From positions 980,366 through 1,044,365 of the forward strand of contig NC_022549.1 of assembly GCF_000967915.1 (NCBI RefSeq): a DNA stretch of 64,000 nt. Reading direction: 5' to 3'. Below are positions 1 through 8,762 of the stretch, in pieces. Position 1 is the stretch's first letter; each line of letters opens with the position of its first letter. Under the pieces are notes generated by a model. The model had not been told where the DNA came from and did not search any database. It was given only the letters and a program-made list of their open reading frames with translations. A program made the translations under genes and the position numbers. This DNA is from Paracholeplasma brassicae. GTDB taxonomy: Bacteria > Bacillota_I > Bacilli_A > Acholeplasmatales > UBA5453.

Positions 1-182
1 ATTCGTTTCTGTGGCACTTTATGGTTCCTGCATAACCTAAGTCTTAGCAAGATTGCCGCCGTTACATCCGAAGATGTACCCTAAGTTATTGTTTCCTTAG
101 GCACAAACACTACAACCATCACAGGTTGTGCTAGCATGGACTTTCCTAACCACCTAAGTGGCTCGATTACCTTCTACTGACT
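1..182 (-). ncRNA. rnpB: RNase P RNA, bacterial type B, 5' part (runs off the window)
   Basis: Catalytic RNA of ribonuclease P, which removes 5' leaders from pre-tRNAs. On the minus strand the universally conserved block GGAAAGTCCATGCTAGCAC is present, followed by GTAGTGTTTGTGCCTA and, further on, AAAGTGCCACAGAAACGAA. All three line up with the 5' half of the Bacillus-type (type B) RNase P RNA as I remember it. The 5' end is placed about 7 nt after the -10 box of its promoter. The 3' half lies beyond position 1, so the gene is incomplete only because the window ends. Confidence 0.93.
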
Positions 183-187
183 TGATT

Positions 188-216
188 ATATTAACCGATT
201 TTAAAGAATAAGTCAA
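188..216 (-). promoter_or_regulatory. rnpB promoter
   Basis: On the minus strand a TTGACT -35 box (211-216) and a TAATAT -10 box (188-193) are separated by exactly 17 nt. The predicted start falls at the conserved 5' end of the RNase P RNA, which supports both calls. Confidence 0.75.
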
Positions 217-219
217 TCA

Positions 220-552
220 CTATTTAATAATTACGTAGGTAATTCCTGGGTTTCCAATCATAAAGTCATGATCATTTTTTACATAATCACTATAAGTTCT
301 AATTACCTCATCAAAACCTAATAGTTCTTTTCTTGCTTCTCCAGGAATAAAGTCTAGTATATTTCCTTTTTTTCTGTGGTTTCTAAGCGATTTGTGAACC
401 AATTGTTTGATCGATCCACCTTCACCACTTGAGCCATACCCATGGATAATTTTAATTACTTTTTCCGATTGATTTTGTCTAATTAATTCAGCTAAACGCT
501 TGCCTGCATCCAGTTTTGAAGGTAGATCTGCTTTAATATTATATGTTTTCAT
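220..552 (-). CDS. Small Smr-domain protein
   Basis: About 110 residues. The centre carries the Smr (MutS2 C-terminal-like) signature KIIHGYGSSGEGGSIKQLV followed by a helix, as in stand-alone Smr proteins. Smr domains bind DNA or RNA and some have nicking endonuclease activity; the substrate here cannot be read from the sequence. The reading frame can be extended to a TTG at 567, but that extension contains the GGAGGAAAT ribosome-binding site itself, so the ATG at 552 is the likely start. It lies between rnpB and the pnp terminator and is probably its own short unit. Function beyond the domain name is not established. Confidence 0.75.
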   Translation of the reverse strand: MKTYNIKADLPSKLDAGKRLAELIRQNQSEKVIKIIHGYGSSGEGGSIKQLVHKSLRNHRKKGNILDFIPGEARKELLGFDEVIRTYSDYVKNDHDFMIGNPGITYVIIK

Positions 553-581
553 CGTATTTCCTCCCAATGATAAAAAATAGA

Positions 582-608
582 CAGAACATTTTATTGTTCT
601 GTCTTTAG
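582..608 (-). terminator. pnp terminator
   Basis: Hairpin with arms AGACAGAAC and GTTCTGTCT, followed on the minus strand by TATTTTTTA, directly after the pnp stop codon. Confidence 0.8.
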
Positions 609-615
609 TTTATTT

Positions 616-2748
616 TTAAGCTTCTAAAGCATCTTTTCTTGATAAATCAATACGGCCTTTATCATCAATGCCAATGCATTTAACTAAGATGATATCACCA
701 ACTGAAACAATTGATTCTACCTTCTCAACTCGTTCTTTAGCAAGTTTTGATACATGGACAAGTCCTTCAGTACCTTTCCATAACTCAACAAAACAACCAA
801 ATTTTTCAATTCTGACGACTTTACCTTCGTAGATTTCACCAATTTTGGCTTCTCTAACTAAAGACGCAATCATTTCCATCGCTTTATTGATCCAAACGGT
901 TTCTGAATGCATAATAAATACGCGTCCATCTTGTTCAATATCGATCTTGACTTGGTTACAGTCTTCAATGATTTGGCTAATGATTTTACCACCAGCACCA
1001 ATAACGTCTCTGATCTTATCAGGATTAATACGCATTGTTTTCACTTTTGGCGCATATTCTGATAATTCTGGTCTTACTTCATTAATGGTTTGCATCATAT
1101 GTTCTAAGATGTGTAAGCGTCCAGCTTTTGCTTGTTCAAGTGCTTCTTTTAAGATTTCTTCGGTTAAGCCATCAATCTTGATATCCATTTGAAGGGCAGT
1201 AATACCATTTTTCGTACCTGCTACTTTAAAATCCATATCACCAAAGTGGTCTTCTAAACCTTGAATATCACTTAAAACAGAGTAATTATTGTCGTGCATG
1301 ACTAATCCCATTGCAATACCAGCAACCGGTGCAACAATTGGAACACCTGCAGCCATTAAGCTCATTGTACCAGCACAGATTGATGCTTGCGAAGATGATC
1401 CGTTTGATTCTAAGATTTCAGAAACAACACGGATTGTGTATGGGAATTCTTCTTCGTTTGGTAGGACTTGTAATAATGCTCTTTCACCTAAGGCACCATG
1501 TCCAACTTCTCTTCTGCCTGGTGACATGTATCTACCAGTTTCACCAACAGAGAATTGAGGGAAGTTATAATGTAGCATGAAGCGTTTATTTGCTTCTTCA
1601 CCAAGACCATCGATGATTTGGTTTTCACCGAGTGAACCAAGGGTAGTTACACTTAGTGCTTGGGTTTGTCCTCTTGTAAATAGGGCAGAACCGTGTGCTC
1701 TAGGTAAAATATCCGTACGACTGTCAAGTGGTCTAATTTCGTCTAATTGACGGCCATCAGGTCTTACTTTATCAACAGTAATTAATCGTCTAACCTCATT
1801 TACTTCGATATTTTCTAAGGTTTGTTTGACGGATTTCATATAGAGTTTCTTAGCATCTAAATCAAGAACTTTAACGCCCTCAACTTCTTTAAAGAACCCT
1901 TTTTGATCGAATTTAGCAATGGTTTCATCCACTAAATCGTTAATTGCTTTTTGTCTTTCTAATTTACCTTTGATGCTTACCGCAGCAACGATACGTTCTT
2001 CAACAAATTCCTTTACTTCTTTTTCAACGGTAGGATCCACAACGAAAATGTCGACTGGTTGTTTTTCTTTACCGATTTCTCTAGCGATTTCTTCTTGGAA
2101 TTCGCAAAGTTTTTTGATCTCAGCGTGTCCAAACATTAAGGCTTCCAACATGTCTTCTTCAGAGACTTGTTTTGCGCCAGCTTCTACCATGTTGATTGCT
2201 TCTTTTGTCCCAGCAACAATTAAATCGATGTCCGATTTTTCAAGTTCTGCGACCGTTGGGTTAATGATGAATTTTCCATCAACGCGACCAACTTGAACCC
2301 CAGCAACAGGCATTTTAAATGGAATGTCAGATAGCACAACCGCAAGTGATGAACCGAACAATGCAGTCATTTCAGGTGTTGCATCTGGATCACTAGACAT
2401 TACAGTGTTAATGATCTGAACTTCGTTTCTAAATCCCTCAGGGAATAACGGACGGATTGGTCTATCAATTAATCTAGATGTTAATGTTTCATGCTCAGAA
2501 GGTCTACCTTCTCTTCTTAAAAATCCACCTGGAATCTTACCTGCGGCATATAGTTTTTCAACGTATAAAACCATTAATGGAAAGAAATCCATCGTTGACG
2601 GTTCATTTCTTGAAACGACAACAGACAATACGGCTGAATCGCCGTAGTAAATCATTGAACCAGCATTGGTTTGTTTAGCAATTTCGCCATTTTCAACGCG
2701 TAATACACGTCCACCAACTGTGGTCTCAAACACTCGTTTAACACTCAT
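616..2748 (-). CDS. pnp: Polyribonucleotide nucleotidyltransferase (PNPase)
   Basis: A 3'-5' phosphorolytic exoribonuclease and degradosome-type RNA turnover enzyme, also able to add 3' tails. At 710 residues it has the normal family length. Two RNase PH-like core domains are present, the second containing [14 protein letters not shown] and [15 protein letters not shown]. An alpha-helical linker lies between them, followed by a KH domain with [16 protein letters not shown] near residue 560 and a C-terminal S1 domain ([16 protein letters not shown]). The ATG is preceded by a GGAG-type ribosome-binding site. It follows rpsO in transcription order, separated by the rpsO terminator; rpsO-pnp adjacency is the classic bacterial arrangement. 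No oddities seen. Confidence 0.97.
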   Translation of the reverse strand: MSVKRVFETTVGGRVLRVENGEIAKQTNAGSMIYYGDSAVLSVVVSRNEPSTMDFFPLMVLYVEKLYAAGKIPGGFLRREGRPSEHETLTSRLIDRPIRPLFPEGFRNEVQIINTVMSSDPDATPEMTALFGSSLAVVLSDIPFKMPVAGVQVGRVDGKFIINPTVAELEKSDIDLIVAGTKEAINMVEAGAKQVSEEDMLEALMFGHAEIKKLCEFQEEIAREIGKEKQPVDIFVVDPTVEKEVKEFVEERIVAAVSIKGKLERQKAINDLVDETIAKFDQKGFFKEVEGVKVLDLDAKKLYMKSVKQTLENIEVNEVRRLITVDKVRPDGRQLDEIRPLDSRTDILPRAHGSALFTRGQTQALSVTTLGSLGENQIIDGLGEEANKRFMLHYNFPQFSVGETGRYMSPGRREVGHGALGERALLQVLPNEEEFPYTIRVVSEILESNGSSSQASICAGTMSLMAAGVPIVAPVAGIAMGLVMHDNNYSVLSDIQGLEDHFGDMDFKVAGTKNGITALQMDIKIDGLTEEILKEALEQAKAGRLHILEHMMQTINEVRPELSEYAPKVKTMRINPDKIRDVIGAGGKIISQIIEDCNQVKIDIEQDGRVFIMHSETVWINKAMEMIASLVREAKIGEIYEGKVVRIEKFGCFVELWKGTEGLVHVSKLAKERVEKVESIVSVGDIILVKCIGIDDKGRIDLSRKDALEA

Positions 2749-2841
2749 AATATAAAAATCTCCTTCATTTTATATTTTTTCTTCTATCTTATATTATCAT
2801 ACCTATTAATTATACAATATTTACGCTTGATTTACTAGAAG

Positions 2842-2868
2842 AAAAAAAAGATTGCTTACGCAATCTTT
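2842..2868 (-). terminator. rpsO terminator
   Basis: Minus-strand hairpin AGATTGC-GTAA-GCAATCT followed by eight T, beginning at the rpsO stop codon. It should limit read-through into pnp. Confidence 0.85.
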
Positions 2869-3137
2869 TAGCCTCTTAAGCCTAGTTTTGAAATTAACGC
2901 TTGATATCTAGCTAAGTCTTTGTTCTTTAAGTAAGTCATCAATCTTTTACGACGTCCGATTTTTTGGAATAGACCTCTTTTTGAATGGAAATCGTGGATA
3001 TGATTTTGTAAATGCGAATTTAAATCATTGATTTCTTTCGTTAAGATTGCGATTTGAACCTCTGCTGAACCAGTGTCACCATCTTTTGTAGCGTACTCGC
3101 TGATGATTGCTAGCTTTTGATCTTTTGTTAGTGCCAT
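2868..3137 (-). CDS. rpsO: Small-subunit ribosomal protein S15
   Basis: 89 residues, the family's usual length. Primary rRNA-binding protein of the 30S platform (three-way junction of 16S helices 20-22). The characteristic regions [20 protein letters not shown] and [17 protein letters not shown] are present. An AAAGGAG site lies upstream. The leader is about 70 nt long and could hold the autoregulatory S15 site known in other bacteria, but I could not fold a convincing one. Confidence 0.97.
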   Translation of the reverse strand: MALTKDQKLAIISEYATKDGDTGSAEVQIAILTKEINDLNSHLQNHIHDFHSKRGLFQKIGRRKRLMTYLKNKDLARYQALISKLGLRG

Positions 3138-3209
3138 AATTGTATTTCTCCTTTACCCGTTAAACTAAAGATTGGGAGGCACCCACAACCCTTGTTTACG
3201 ACATTATCT

Positions 3210-3237
3210 ATTTTAACACATTATCAAAATAATGCAA
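3210..3237 (-). promoter_or_regulatory. rpsO promoter
   Basis: Minus-strand TTGCAT (3232-3237) and TAAAAT (3210-3215) with a 16-nt spacer, giving a leader of about 70 nt before the S15 start. Confidence 0.6.
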
Positions 3238-3246
3238 GTTAAAAAC

Positions 3247-3570
3247 TTAAATTTTTAAGAACTGTTCGACGTTCATTACAAAGACCGTCGCACCACCTAC
3301 TTTTACTTCTACCGGAAGCGATGAAAACATACCGAATTCAGATACAATTGAATTTGGGACTAATTTTGAACGCGTCTTACTGTGTTCTTCTATGATTTCT
3401 ATAATGCGAATAACTTTTTCATCGTTTGTACCAATTAGAAAAGTCGTATTTCCGGTTAATAGAAAACCACCTGTTGTTGCTAATTTGGTTACAAAAAAGT
3501 TTTCCTTAACCAATGCTTTTGATACTTTACCCGCATCGTCATTTGAGATAATTGCTAGTACTAGTTTCAT
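3247..3570 (-). CDS. darA: PII-like cyclic-di-AMP receptor (DarA/PstA, YaaQ family)
   Basis: 107 residues from the chosen ATG. The N-terminus MKLVLAIISNDDAGKVSKAL, the segment VTKLATTGGFLLTGNTTFLI and the C-terminal EVKVGGATVFVM are diagnostic of DarA, the trimeric PII-like protein that binds c-di-AMP at subunit interfaces in Bacillus and Staphylococcus. Its downstream target is not known even in model organisms. An upstream extension to 3621 is possible, but the AAGGTGGTG ribosome-binding site lies just before the ATG at 3570 and family homology starts there. It is followed closely by ribF in the same orientation and implies that this organism uses c-di-AMP signalling. Confidence 0.93.
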   Translation of the reverse strand: MKLVLAIISNDDAGKVSKALVKENFFVTKLATTGGFLLTGNTTFLIGTNDEKVIRIIEIIEEHSKTRSKLVPNSIVSEFGMFSSLPVEVKVGGATVFVMNVEQFLKI

Positions 3571-3621
3571 ATCCAACACCACCTTATATCTAATTATAGC
3601 AAAAATAATTAAGTATATCAA

Positions 3622-4524
3622 TTAAATACTAGATAATATTTTGACGTCCTCGATATCTTTTCTAAGCTGGGTCATTAATTCATCTTTTGATTTATACTGT
3701 TTTTCTGCTCGTAAGTATTTCTTAAAGAAGATTTCGACGGTTTCGCCGTATATGGTTTGATCAAAGTCAAGAATGTAAACTTCAACTCTCTTTTTTACTG
3801 AGTAATTAATGGTTGGGTTGTACCCAATGTTTAGAGCACCCGTGTAGGTTTGTCCTTTGACAATTACCCCAACAAAATAAACGCCATTCGGTGGTAAGAC
3901 ATAAGAGTCCACGTCTAAGTTTGCCGTCGGCATACCTAAGGTTCTACCAACTTTATCGCCATGAATGACCTCACCTCGAATGCTGTAGGTGCGACCTAAC
4001 AACCGTTCTGCTTTATCAAGTTCACCAGAATAGATTAAGTCTTTGATGTAGGTCGTTGATACACGTGTCTCAAGGTGTTTAATGTCGTTTACTATCACAA
4101 CTTCAAACTCGTCCATCAAGTCTTGAATATGGCCTTTTGCGTGTTGACCAAATCTAAAATCAACCCCAAGTACCAAACGAATGACATTCAGTGATTTTAA
4201 AATCCCAATAAACTCTTCTTTTGTGATTGATGCCGTTTTTCGATCAAAATCGGCAAGAAATAGATGATTAACACCACATTGTTCGATCAGTTCAATCTTT
4301 TGCTCGATTGAGGTCACTACTTGGTGTTGACTCATCTCTCTTAAGACTTTCATTGGATGAGGATAAAAAGTTAATACCGCAGAATCACTATCTTCGTACT
4401 TTAATTTATTAATTAGTGCGCGATGTCCAATGTGTAATCCGTCAAAATTTCCGATGGTCATTGTGAGCGGTTTACGATTAACAAAGGACTCAAAGCGCCC
4501 TTTATGTAAAATCATTTTGTTCAA
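3622..4524 (-). CDS. ribF: Bifunctional riboflavin kinase / FAD synthetase
   Basis: 300 residues. The enzyme phosphorylates riboflavin to FMN and adenylylates it to FAD. The N-terminal nucleotidyltransferase domain shows TIGNFDGLHIGHRALI near residue 23. The C-terminal riboflavin kinase domain shows GDKVGRTLGMPTANLD near residue 190 and GVYFVGV. The start is a TTG: AAAGGGG lies about 8 nt upstream of it, whereas the alternative ATG three codons later is too far from this site. It follows truB by 17 nt in transcription order, the usual truB-ribF pair. Confidence 0.96.
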   Translation of the reverse strand: MNKMILHKGRFESFVNRKPLTMTIGNFDGLHIGHRALINKLKYEDSDSAVLTFYPHPMKVLREMSQHQVVTSIEQKIELIEQCGVNHLFLADFDRKTASITKEEFIGILKSLNVIRLVLGVDFRFGQHAKGHIQDLMDEFEVVIVNDIKHLETRVSTTYIKDLIYSGELDKAERLLGRTYSIRGEVIHGDKVGRTLGMPTANLDVDSYVLPPNGVYFVGVIVKGQTYTGALNIGYNPTINYSVKKRVEVYILDFDQTIYGETVEIFFKKYLRAEKQYKSKDELMTQLRKDIEDVKILSSI

Positions 4525-4541
4525 TTTAAAACCCCTTTACT

Positions 4542-5405
4542 CTATAATTGAATGATTGGTTTGTAAGTCTTTCCGTCTTTAATGTAAATTGCTATTGCGA
4601 CATTAAAGTTATTCTTTACTAAAATCGGTCCGTCACTCGTGGTTTGTCTCTCATCTAGTCTGATGCCATTTCTAACAAGTTTACTCAAATAATCACTTAA
4701 TATGACTTCATCTAATGTCTTTGCATAATCCTCTAAAGAAAGCGAGGGTATCGTGAGTTCATTGACGTCATCTAATGTGTAGGCATCTTTTAAATCAAAC
4801 TGACCTGAGGCGGTTCGATTTAAAGAAGATAAATGCGACGGTATGCCAATTAACTGTCCAAAATCATTTGCAATACTACGGATGTAAGTGCCTTTTGAGA
4901 CAATGGATTTAAAACCTACGGTATAACCAAAGTCATCTTTTGTAAACGATGTACATTCAAAAGACTCGATCGAAATCGGTCTTTTTTGGACTTCAACGGT
5001 CTGATCTTTTCGAGCGTATTCGTATAATTTTTTTCCATTGACTTTGATTGCTGAATGCATTGGCGGTAACTGTGTTTCCATCGCCTTAATTTGATCAATT
5101 GCTTCATTAATCTCTCTTTTTGAGAGTTCAAATGCCTCAGATCGTAAAATTTCGTTACCAGTAAAGTCATAACTATCCGTACTATAGCCAATTTTGATTG
5201 TTCCTGTGTAGGCTTTTTTTTCAGATAACAACAAATCAGATAACTTTGTGGCTTTGCCCACCAAAACCACAAGCAACCCTGTGGCCATCGGATCAAGTGT
5301 TCCTGCATGTCCGATTTGTCTAGTCTTCAGTTTTCTTCTTAATATATTGACAACGTCATGCGAGGTCATGTCTTTTTCTTTATTTATTAAATAGATTCCA
5401 TCCAT
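4542..5405 (-). CDS. truB: tRNA pseudouridine(55) synthase
   Basis: 287 residues. Isomerises U55 to pseudouridine in the T-loop of tRNAs. The catalytic-aspartate motif HAGTLDPMATGLLVV is at about residue 36, and the conserved MDGIYLINKEKDMTSHDVV N-terminus and KGTYIRSIANDFG motif are present. The upstream ribosome-binding site is weak. It is likely cotranscribed with ribF. Confidence 0.97.
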   Translation of the reverse strand: MDGIYLINKEKDMTSHDVVNILRRKLKTRQIGHAGTLDPMATGLLVVLVGKATKLSDLLLSEKKAYTGTIKIGYSTDSYDFTGNEILRSEAFELSKREINEAIDQIKAMETQLPPMHSAIKVNGKKLYEYARKDQTVEVQKRPISIESFECTSFTKDDFGYTVGFKSIVSKGTYIRSIANDFGQLIGIPSHLSSLNRTASGQFDLKDAYTLDDVNELTIPSLSLEDYAKTLDEVILSDYLSKLVRNGIRLDERQTTSDGPILVKNNFNVAIAIYIKDGKTYKPIIQL

Positions 5406-5497
5406 CGTTAATCACCGTTACAATTATACACCATTATCATAGATAATTAGACAAAAACTCCTCATTTTGTGTATAATATTTTCTAAGGGGTGTTTTT

Positions 5498-5944
5498 ATG
5501 CGTATTTACCAAAAGCAATTTAATGAGCTTACAATTAATGAATTATATGATTTACTCAGGCTTAGAGCCAAAGTCTTTGTTGTTGAACAACAGGCTGCTT
5601 ATCAAGATTTAGATGATAAAGATCAAGAATCGATTCACCTGTTTATCAAAAACGATGAGGATTTGATTGTGTCTTATGTCAGGGTCTTACCTCGTGGGTT
5701 GAGCTATGAAACAGACGCTTCGATTGGACGAGTCGTAACCGATCCAGACTACCGAAAAAATAAATACACTAAAGCGTTAATTTCTCAAGGTATTCAAATT
5801 ATACTTAATGAGTTTAAGACGCGTACGATCCGTATTTCTGCTCAAACGTATTTAATCGATTATTACAGCTCCTTTGGTTTTAAAGTCGTCTCTGAGGAAT
5901 ATTTAGAGGACGGATTACCACATAAAGAAATGCTACTTGAATAG
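5498..5944 (+). CDS. ElaA-type GNAT N-acetyltransferase
   Basis: 148 residues. The order of segments LRLRAKVFVVEQQAAYQDLD, VSYVRVLPRG, SIGRVVTDPDYRKNKYTKAL and the C-terminal SSFGFKVVSEEYLEDGLPHK matches the ElaA family of GCN5-related acetyltransferases; the acetyl-CoA pocket corresponds to the VVTDPDYRKNKYTKA loop. The physiological substrate of ElaA proteins is unknown. It is one of only three plus-strand genes in the window. The ribosome-binding site is AAGGGGTG. It converges with trxA over a shared bidirectional terminator. Confidence 0.85.
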   Translation: MRIYQKQFNELTINELYDLLRLRAKVFVVEQQAAYQDLDDKDQESIHLFIKNDEDLIVSYVRVLPRGLSYETDASIGRVVTDPDYRKNKYTKALISQGIQIILNEFKTRTIRISAQTYLIDYYSSFGFKVVSEEYLEDGLPHKEMLLE

Positions 5945-5982
5945 AAAAAAGCAACAATTCCTCCGAATTGTTGCTTTTTAAT
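5944..5982. terminator. Bidirectional terminator between elaA-like gene and trxA
   Basis: Perfect hairpin AAAAAGCAACAATTC / GAATTGTTGCTTTTT with a CTCC loop, T-rich on both strands, lying between converging genes. Confidence 0.85.
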
Positions 5983-5985
5983 TAA

Positions 5986-6300
5986 TTATTTAAATGATTG
6001 AATCCATTTCCAAACGTTTTCTTTTGGAGCAAAACCACTTTGACGTCCGACTTCAACGCCATCTTTAAATAATACAAGTGTTGGAACACTTGTGATTCCA
6101 TAAGTTTCTTTAGCAAGTGCACGATAGTTATCGATGTCAACTTTAACCATAGGAACATCTTTTTGTTCTTCACTCAATGCTTCTAATTGTGGCATTAACA
6201 TTTTACAAGGTCCGCACCATGTAGCAAAGAAATCCACTAATACAAATCTGTCTTGGCCAATAACTTCGTTAAAATCCTGACCTTCATAAGCTTTAAGCAT
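5986..6300 (-). CDS. trxA: Thioredoxin
   Basis: 104 residues, single thioredoxin fold, no signal peptide. Active site WCGPCK at about residue 28 and the cis-proline segment ITSVPTLVLFKDG near residue 72. It reduces protein disulfides in the cytoplasm using electrons from thioredoxin reductase, which is not in this window. Strong GGAGGGG ribosome-binding site and its own promoter upstream. Confidence 0.97.
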   Translation of the reverse strand: MLKAYEGQDFNEVIGQDRFVLVDFFATWCGPCKMLMPQLEALSEEQKDVPMVKVDIDNYRALAKETYGITSVPTLVLFKDGVEVGRQSGFAPKENVWKWIQSFK

Positions 6301-6336
6301 AATTAAACCCCTCCATTTATTATCTTTACTGCCTTA

Positions 6337-6365
6337 ATTATAAAGCATGTAAGGTGAATATTCAA
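6337..6365 (-). promoter_or_regulatory. trxA promoter
   Basis: Minus-strand TTGAAT (6360-6365), 17-nt spacer and TATAAT (6337-6342), about 35 nt upstream of the trxA start. Confidence 0.75.
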
Positions 6366-6381
6366 GGCATAAGCAACTATT

Positions 6382-7053
6382 TTATTTCAATGTTACGACG
6401 GTGACGCCATTAAGTCCTTCACCCTCGACACCAGGACGATGTGATTTCACGTAAGGTGAACGTTTTAACGTTTCCATGACCGCTTTTTTTACGGCGCCTG
6501 TCCCAAAGCCGTGAATAATAATCACTTGATGTATGGCATTTAAACTTGCCGTATCTAAGAACTTATCAACTTCTTCATAAACTTCTTCGTATCTGAACCC
6601 TCTTAAATCAAGTGTCATTTTGGCCTCTGAGAAGGTTTTTGTTGTAACCGTCGATTTCTTAACTTCTTTTGAGGTAATTTTAGGTTTTTGCGATTTCGTT
6701 AGATTTGAGGCTTCAAACTCTAGCTCGAAGACACCAAATTTAACCTTATACCTGTTTTTATTTACACCAGTTATTTGACCGGTTTGGTTGTAAGATTTAA
6801 TGTGTACGTAATCGCCTCGTTTAAACGTTTTAACTTCCTCGTTAGTTGATATATCGTCTATTCCGAGTTGTTTTAAATTGTATTTTAAATCCGCTACCTC
6901 ATGATCTTTTAATGTCTGATCTTCGAGTGTTTTAATTAATTCACTTGCACGTCTTCTGACATCGATTAGCTCTTTGTCTGCCTTGTCTTTGACCTCTTTT
7001 AGAATTTTATCCTTATCTATCTCGATTTGCCTTGTTTTTTTGTTCATAAGCAA
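6382..7053 (-). pseudogene. mutS2: MutS2, C-terminal part (after frameshift), with KOW-like and Smr domains
   Basis: This reading frame continues the MutS2 protein that begins at 8698. It holds the end of the coiled-coil arm (DKDKILKEVKDKADKEL), a KOW/SH3-like segment (FKRGDYVHIKSYNQTGQITG) and the C-terminal Smr domain (TLDLRGFRYEEVYEEVDKF and IIIHGFGTGAVKKAV). The first codons in this frame overlap the upstream part. There is no plausible ribosome-binding site, so this is not an independent gene. The break is a run of seven A (minus strand; T7 at 7035-7041). Removing one A restores a single 771-residue MutS2, the normal family length. Confidence 0.85.
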
Positions 7054-8698
7054 CGATTTGGTTTTCTAATTCAATCAGACGTTTGCTTAATGCTTCTTCT
7101 TTTTCTTTGACTAAAAGTGTCTCTTCTTCAAACAGCTTGACTGTTTTTGATAAGTCAGAGTCTTTATCTTGCATGTAATTTCTTGCAATTTCGATTACCT
7201 TTAAATGAATGCCTAAACGTTCTGCAATAATTAAGGCATTCGATGAACCAGAAATACCAAAATTGATATGGTACAGTGGTTTTAAGGTCTCTAAATCAAA
7301 CGCCACACTCGCATTTGAAATGTGTGGGTGTGTGTATGCGTATAACTTTAATTGTGAATAGTGCGTTGTTACAATCATACGTAAATCATAAGGTTCTAAG
7401 TAATCCAGAATCCCCATCGCGAGCGCACTACCCTCGATTGGATCAGTTCCGCTACCTAATTCATCAAACAACACAAGAATGTTATCGCGTGCAACGGACA
7501 AGATGTGTTTTATTTTTGTCATGTGAGACGAGAAAGTCGATAACGATTGAACGATTGATTGTTCATCCCCTATATCGGCGTAGATGCCATCAAACAATGA
7601 AAGTGAACTTGTCTCCTTCGCAGGAACTAAAAGCCCTGATTGAGCCATTAATGATAGTAAACCGACCGTTTTTAAACCGACCGTCTTACCACCGGTATTT
7701 GGACCGGTAATCATGATGGTTTTCTTTTCTTTATCTAAGGTTAAATCGATTGGTACGACGTTTTTAGGATCCAATAACGGGTGCCTTGCTTTGACAAGAT
7801 TAATGTAACCCTCTTCATTGATTGAAACTAAATTTGCATCAATGGATTTAGCATATTTCGCCTTTGCTTGTATAAAATCAAGTCTTAATAAAGAAGCTAA
7901 ATTATCTTCAAGAGGGTCAATATAATCCGCAAGAAACTTAGATAAAGCAGTCATAATACGAAGAATCTCTTGTTGTTCGTCAAAAACGAATCGTTGTATT
8001 TTTAAAGTCACTTCGACGGTTTCGATTGGCTCGATGTAACAAGTCGTTCCACTGCTTGACTCGTCTTGAAGTATCCCTTTAAATGCGTGCTTGTATTCTT
8101 TTTTGACGGGTAAGCAATAACGGTCATTTCTTATGACGATGACGTTCTCATTTAACATTGAACTTTTTTTAACTAGAATCTGATTCAACTTTTCTTTTCT
8201 TGATTGTTCTAATTTCTTAATTTCTTTTCTTAGTTGATTTAATGCATCTGATGCTGTATCTAATACAACGCCATCTGGATCAAGTATTGACTCAATCTCT
8301 TTTTTAACTTCTTTTAACGGGTCTAAACCTTCAAATAAAGACCGTAACGATTCATAAACGATTTTAAGTTTTACAAACTCTTTTTCTTGCAATATAACGT
8401 CTTGAGTCATTGAAATAAAAAGCCGAAGTTGTAAAACATCCGTAATTGATAACACGCGATTTAATTTTAGTGAATTCAATATAGAATCGATATCAAAATC
8501 GTCGATTAAAGCGAACGACCCAATACGATAAATAACGTTTAATGCTTCATTGCTTTGAAGCAATTCATGTTTTACCTGTTCAATCGATTTATAGGGCGTT
8601 AAGTCCATAATCTCTTTTTTTATTGTTTGGGTATAGGCATATTTACTAATTTCGTTTAGTATTACATTGAATTCTAATGTTTTAAGGGCATAACTCAT
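7013..8698 (-). pseudogene. mutS2: MutS2, N-terminal part: MutS core and ABC ATPase domain, frameshifted
   Basis: MutS2 suppresses homologous recombination and, in Bacillus, rescues collided ribosomes by splitting them through its ATPase and Smr domains. This part has the MutS core/lever region and the ABC-type ATPase: Walker A GPNTGGKTVGLKTVG, the signature region and Walker B ILVLFDELGSGTDP, then STFSSHMTKI and VTTHYSQLK. It ends after 561 residues, 11 codons past an A7 run, inside the coiled-coil arm. The remaining KOW-like and Smr regions follow in the +1 frame. Whether the gene is really broken, is rescued by transcriptional slippage at A7, or reflects a consensus error cannot be decided from the sequence. 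Confidence 0.88.
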
Positions 8699-8709
8699 TT
8701 TATCACCAC

Positions 8710-8738
8710 TTACATTTTAACAAATTTTATGGTATAAT
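8710..8738 (+). promoter_or_regulatory. rnhC promoter
   Basis: Plus-strand TTACAT (8710-8715), 17-nt spacer and TATAAT (8733-8738), about 25 nt before the start codon. Confidence 0.7.
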
Positions 8739-8762
8739 GATATAGAAAAGTGGGTGATTTTA

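Noticed and set aside
845-2678. Several reading frames of 60-160 codons opposite pnp, and similar ones opposite lon, tig, copA and livM
   Set aside because: They are antisense shadows of strongly conserved genes, with no ribosome-binding sites or recognisable proteins.
3140-3210. S15 autoregulatory leader RNA upstream of rpsO
   Set aside because: The leader is long enough, but I could not find the known three-way junction or pseudoknot pattern by eye.
7030-7045. Programmed -1 ribosomal frameshift at the A-AAA-AAC heptamer in mutS2
   Set aside because: The slippery heptamer is present in the zero frame, but joining the two parts needs +1 (or -2), not -1. An indel or transcriptional slippage explains the data better.
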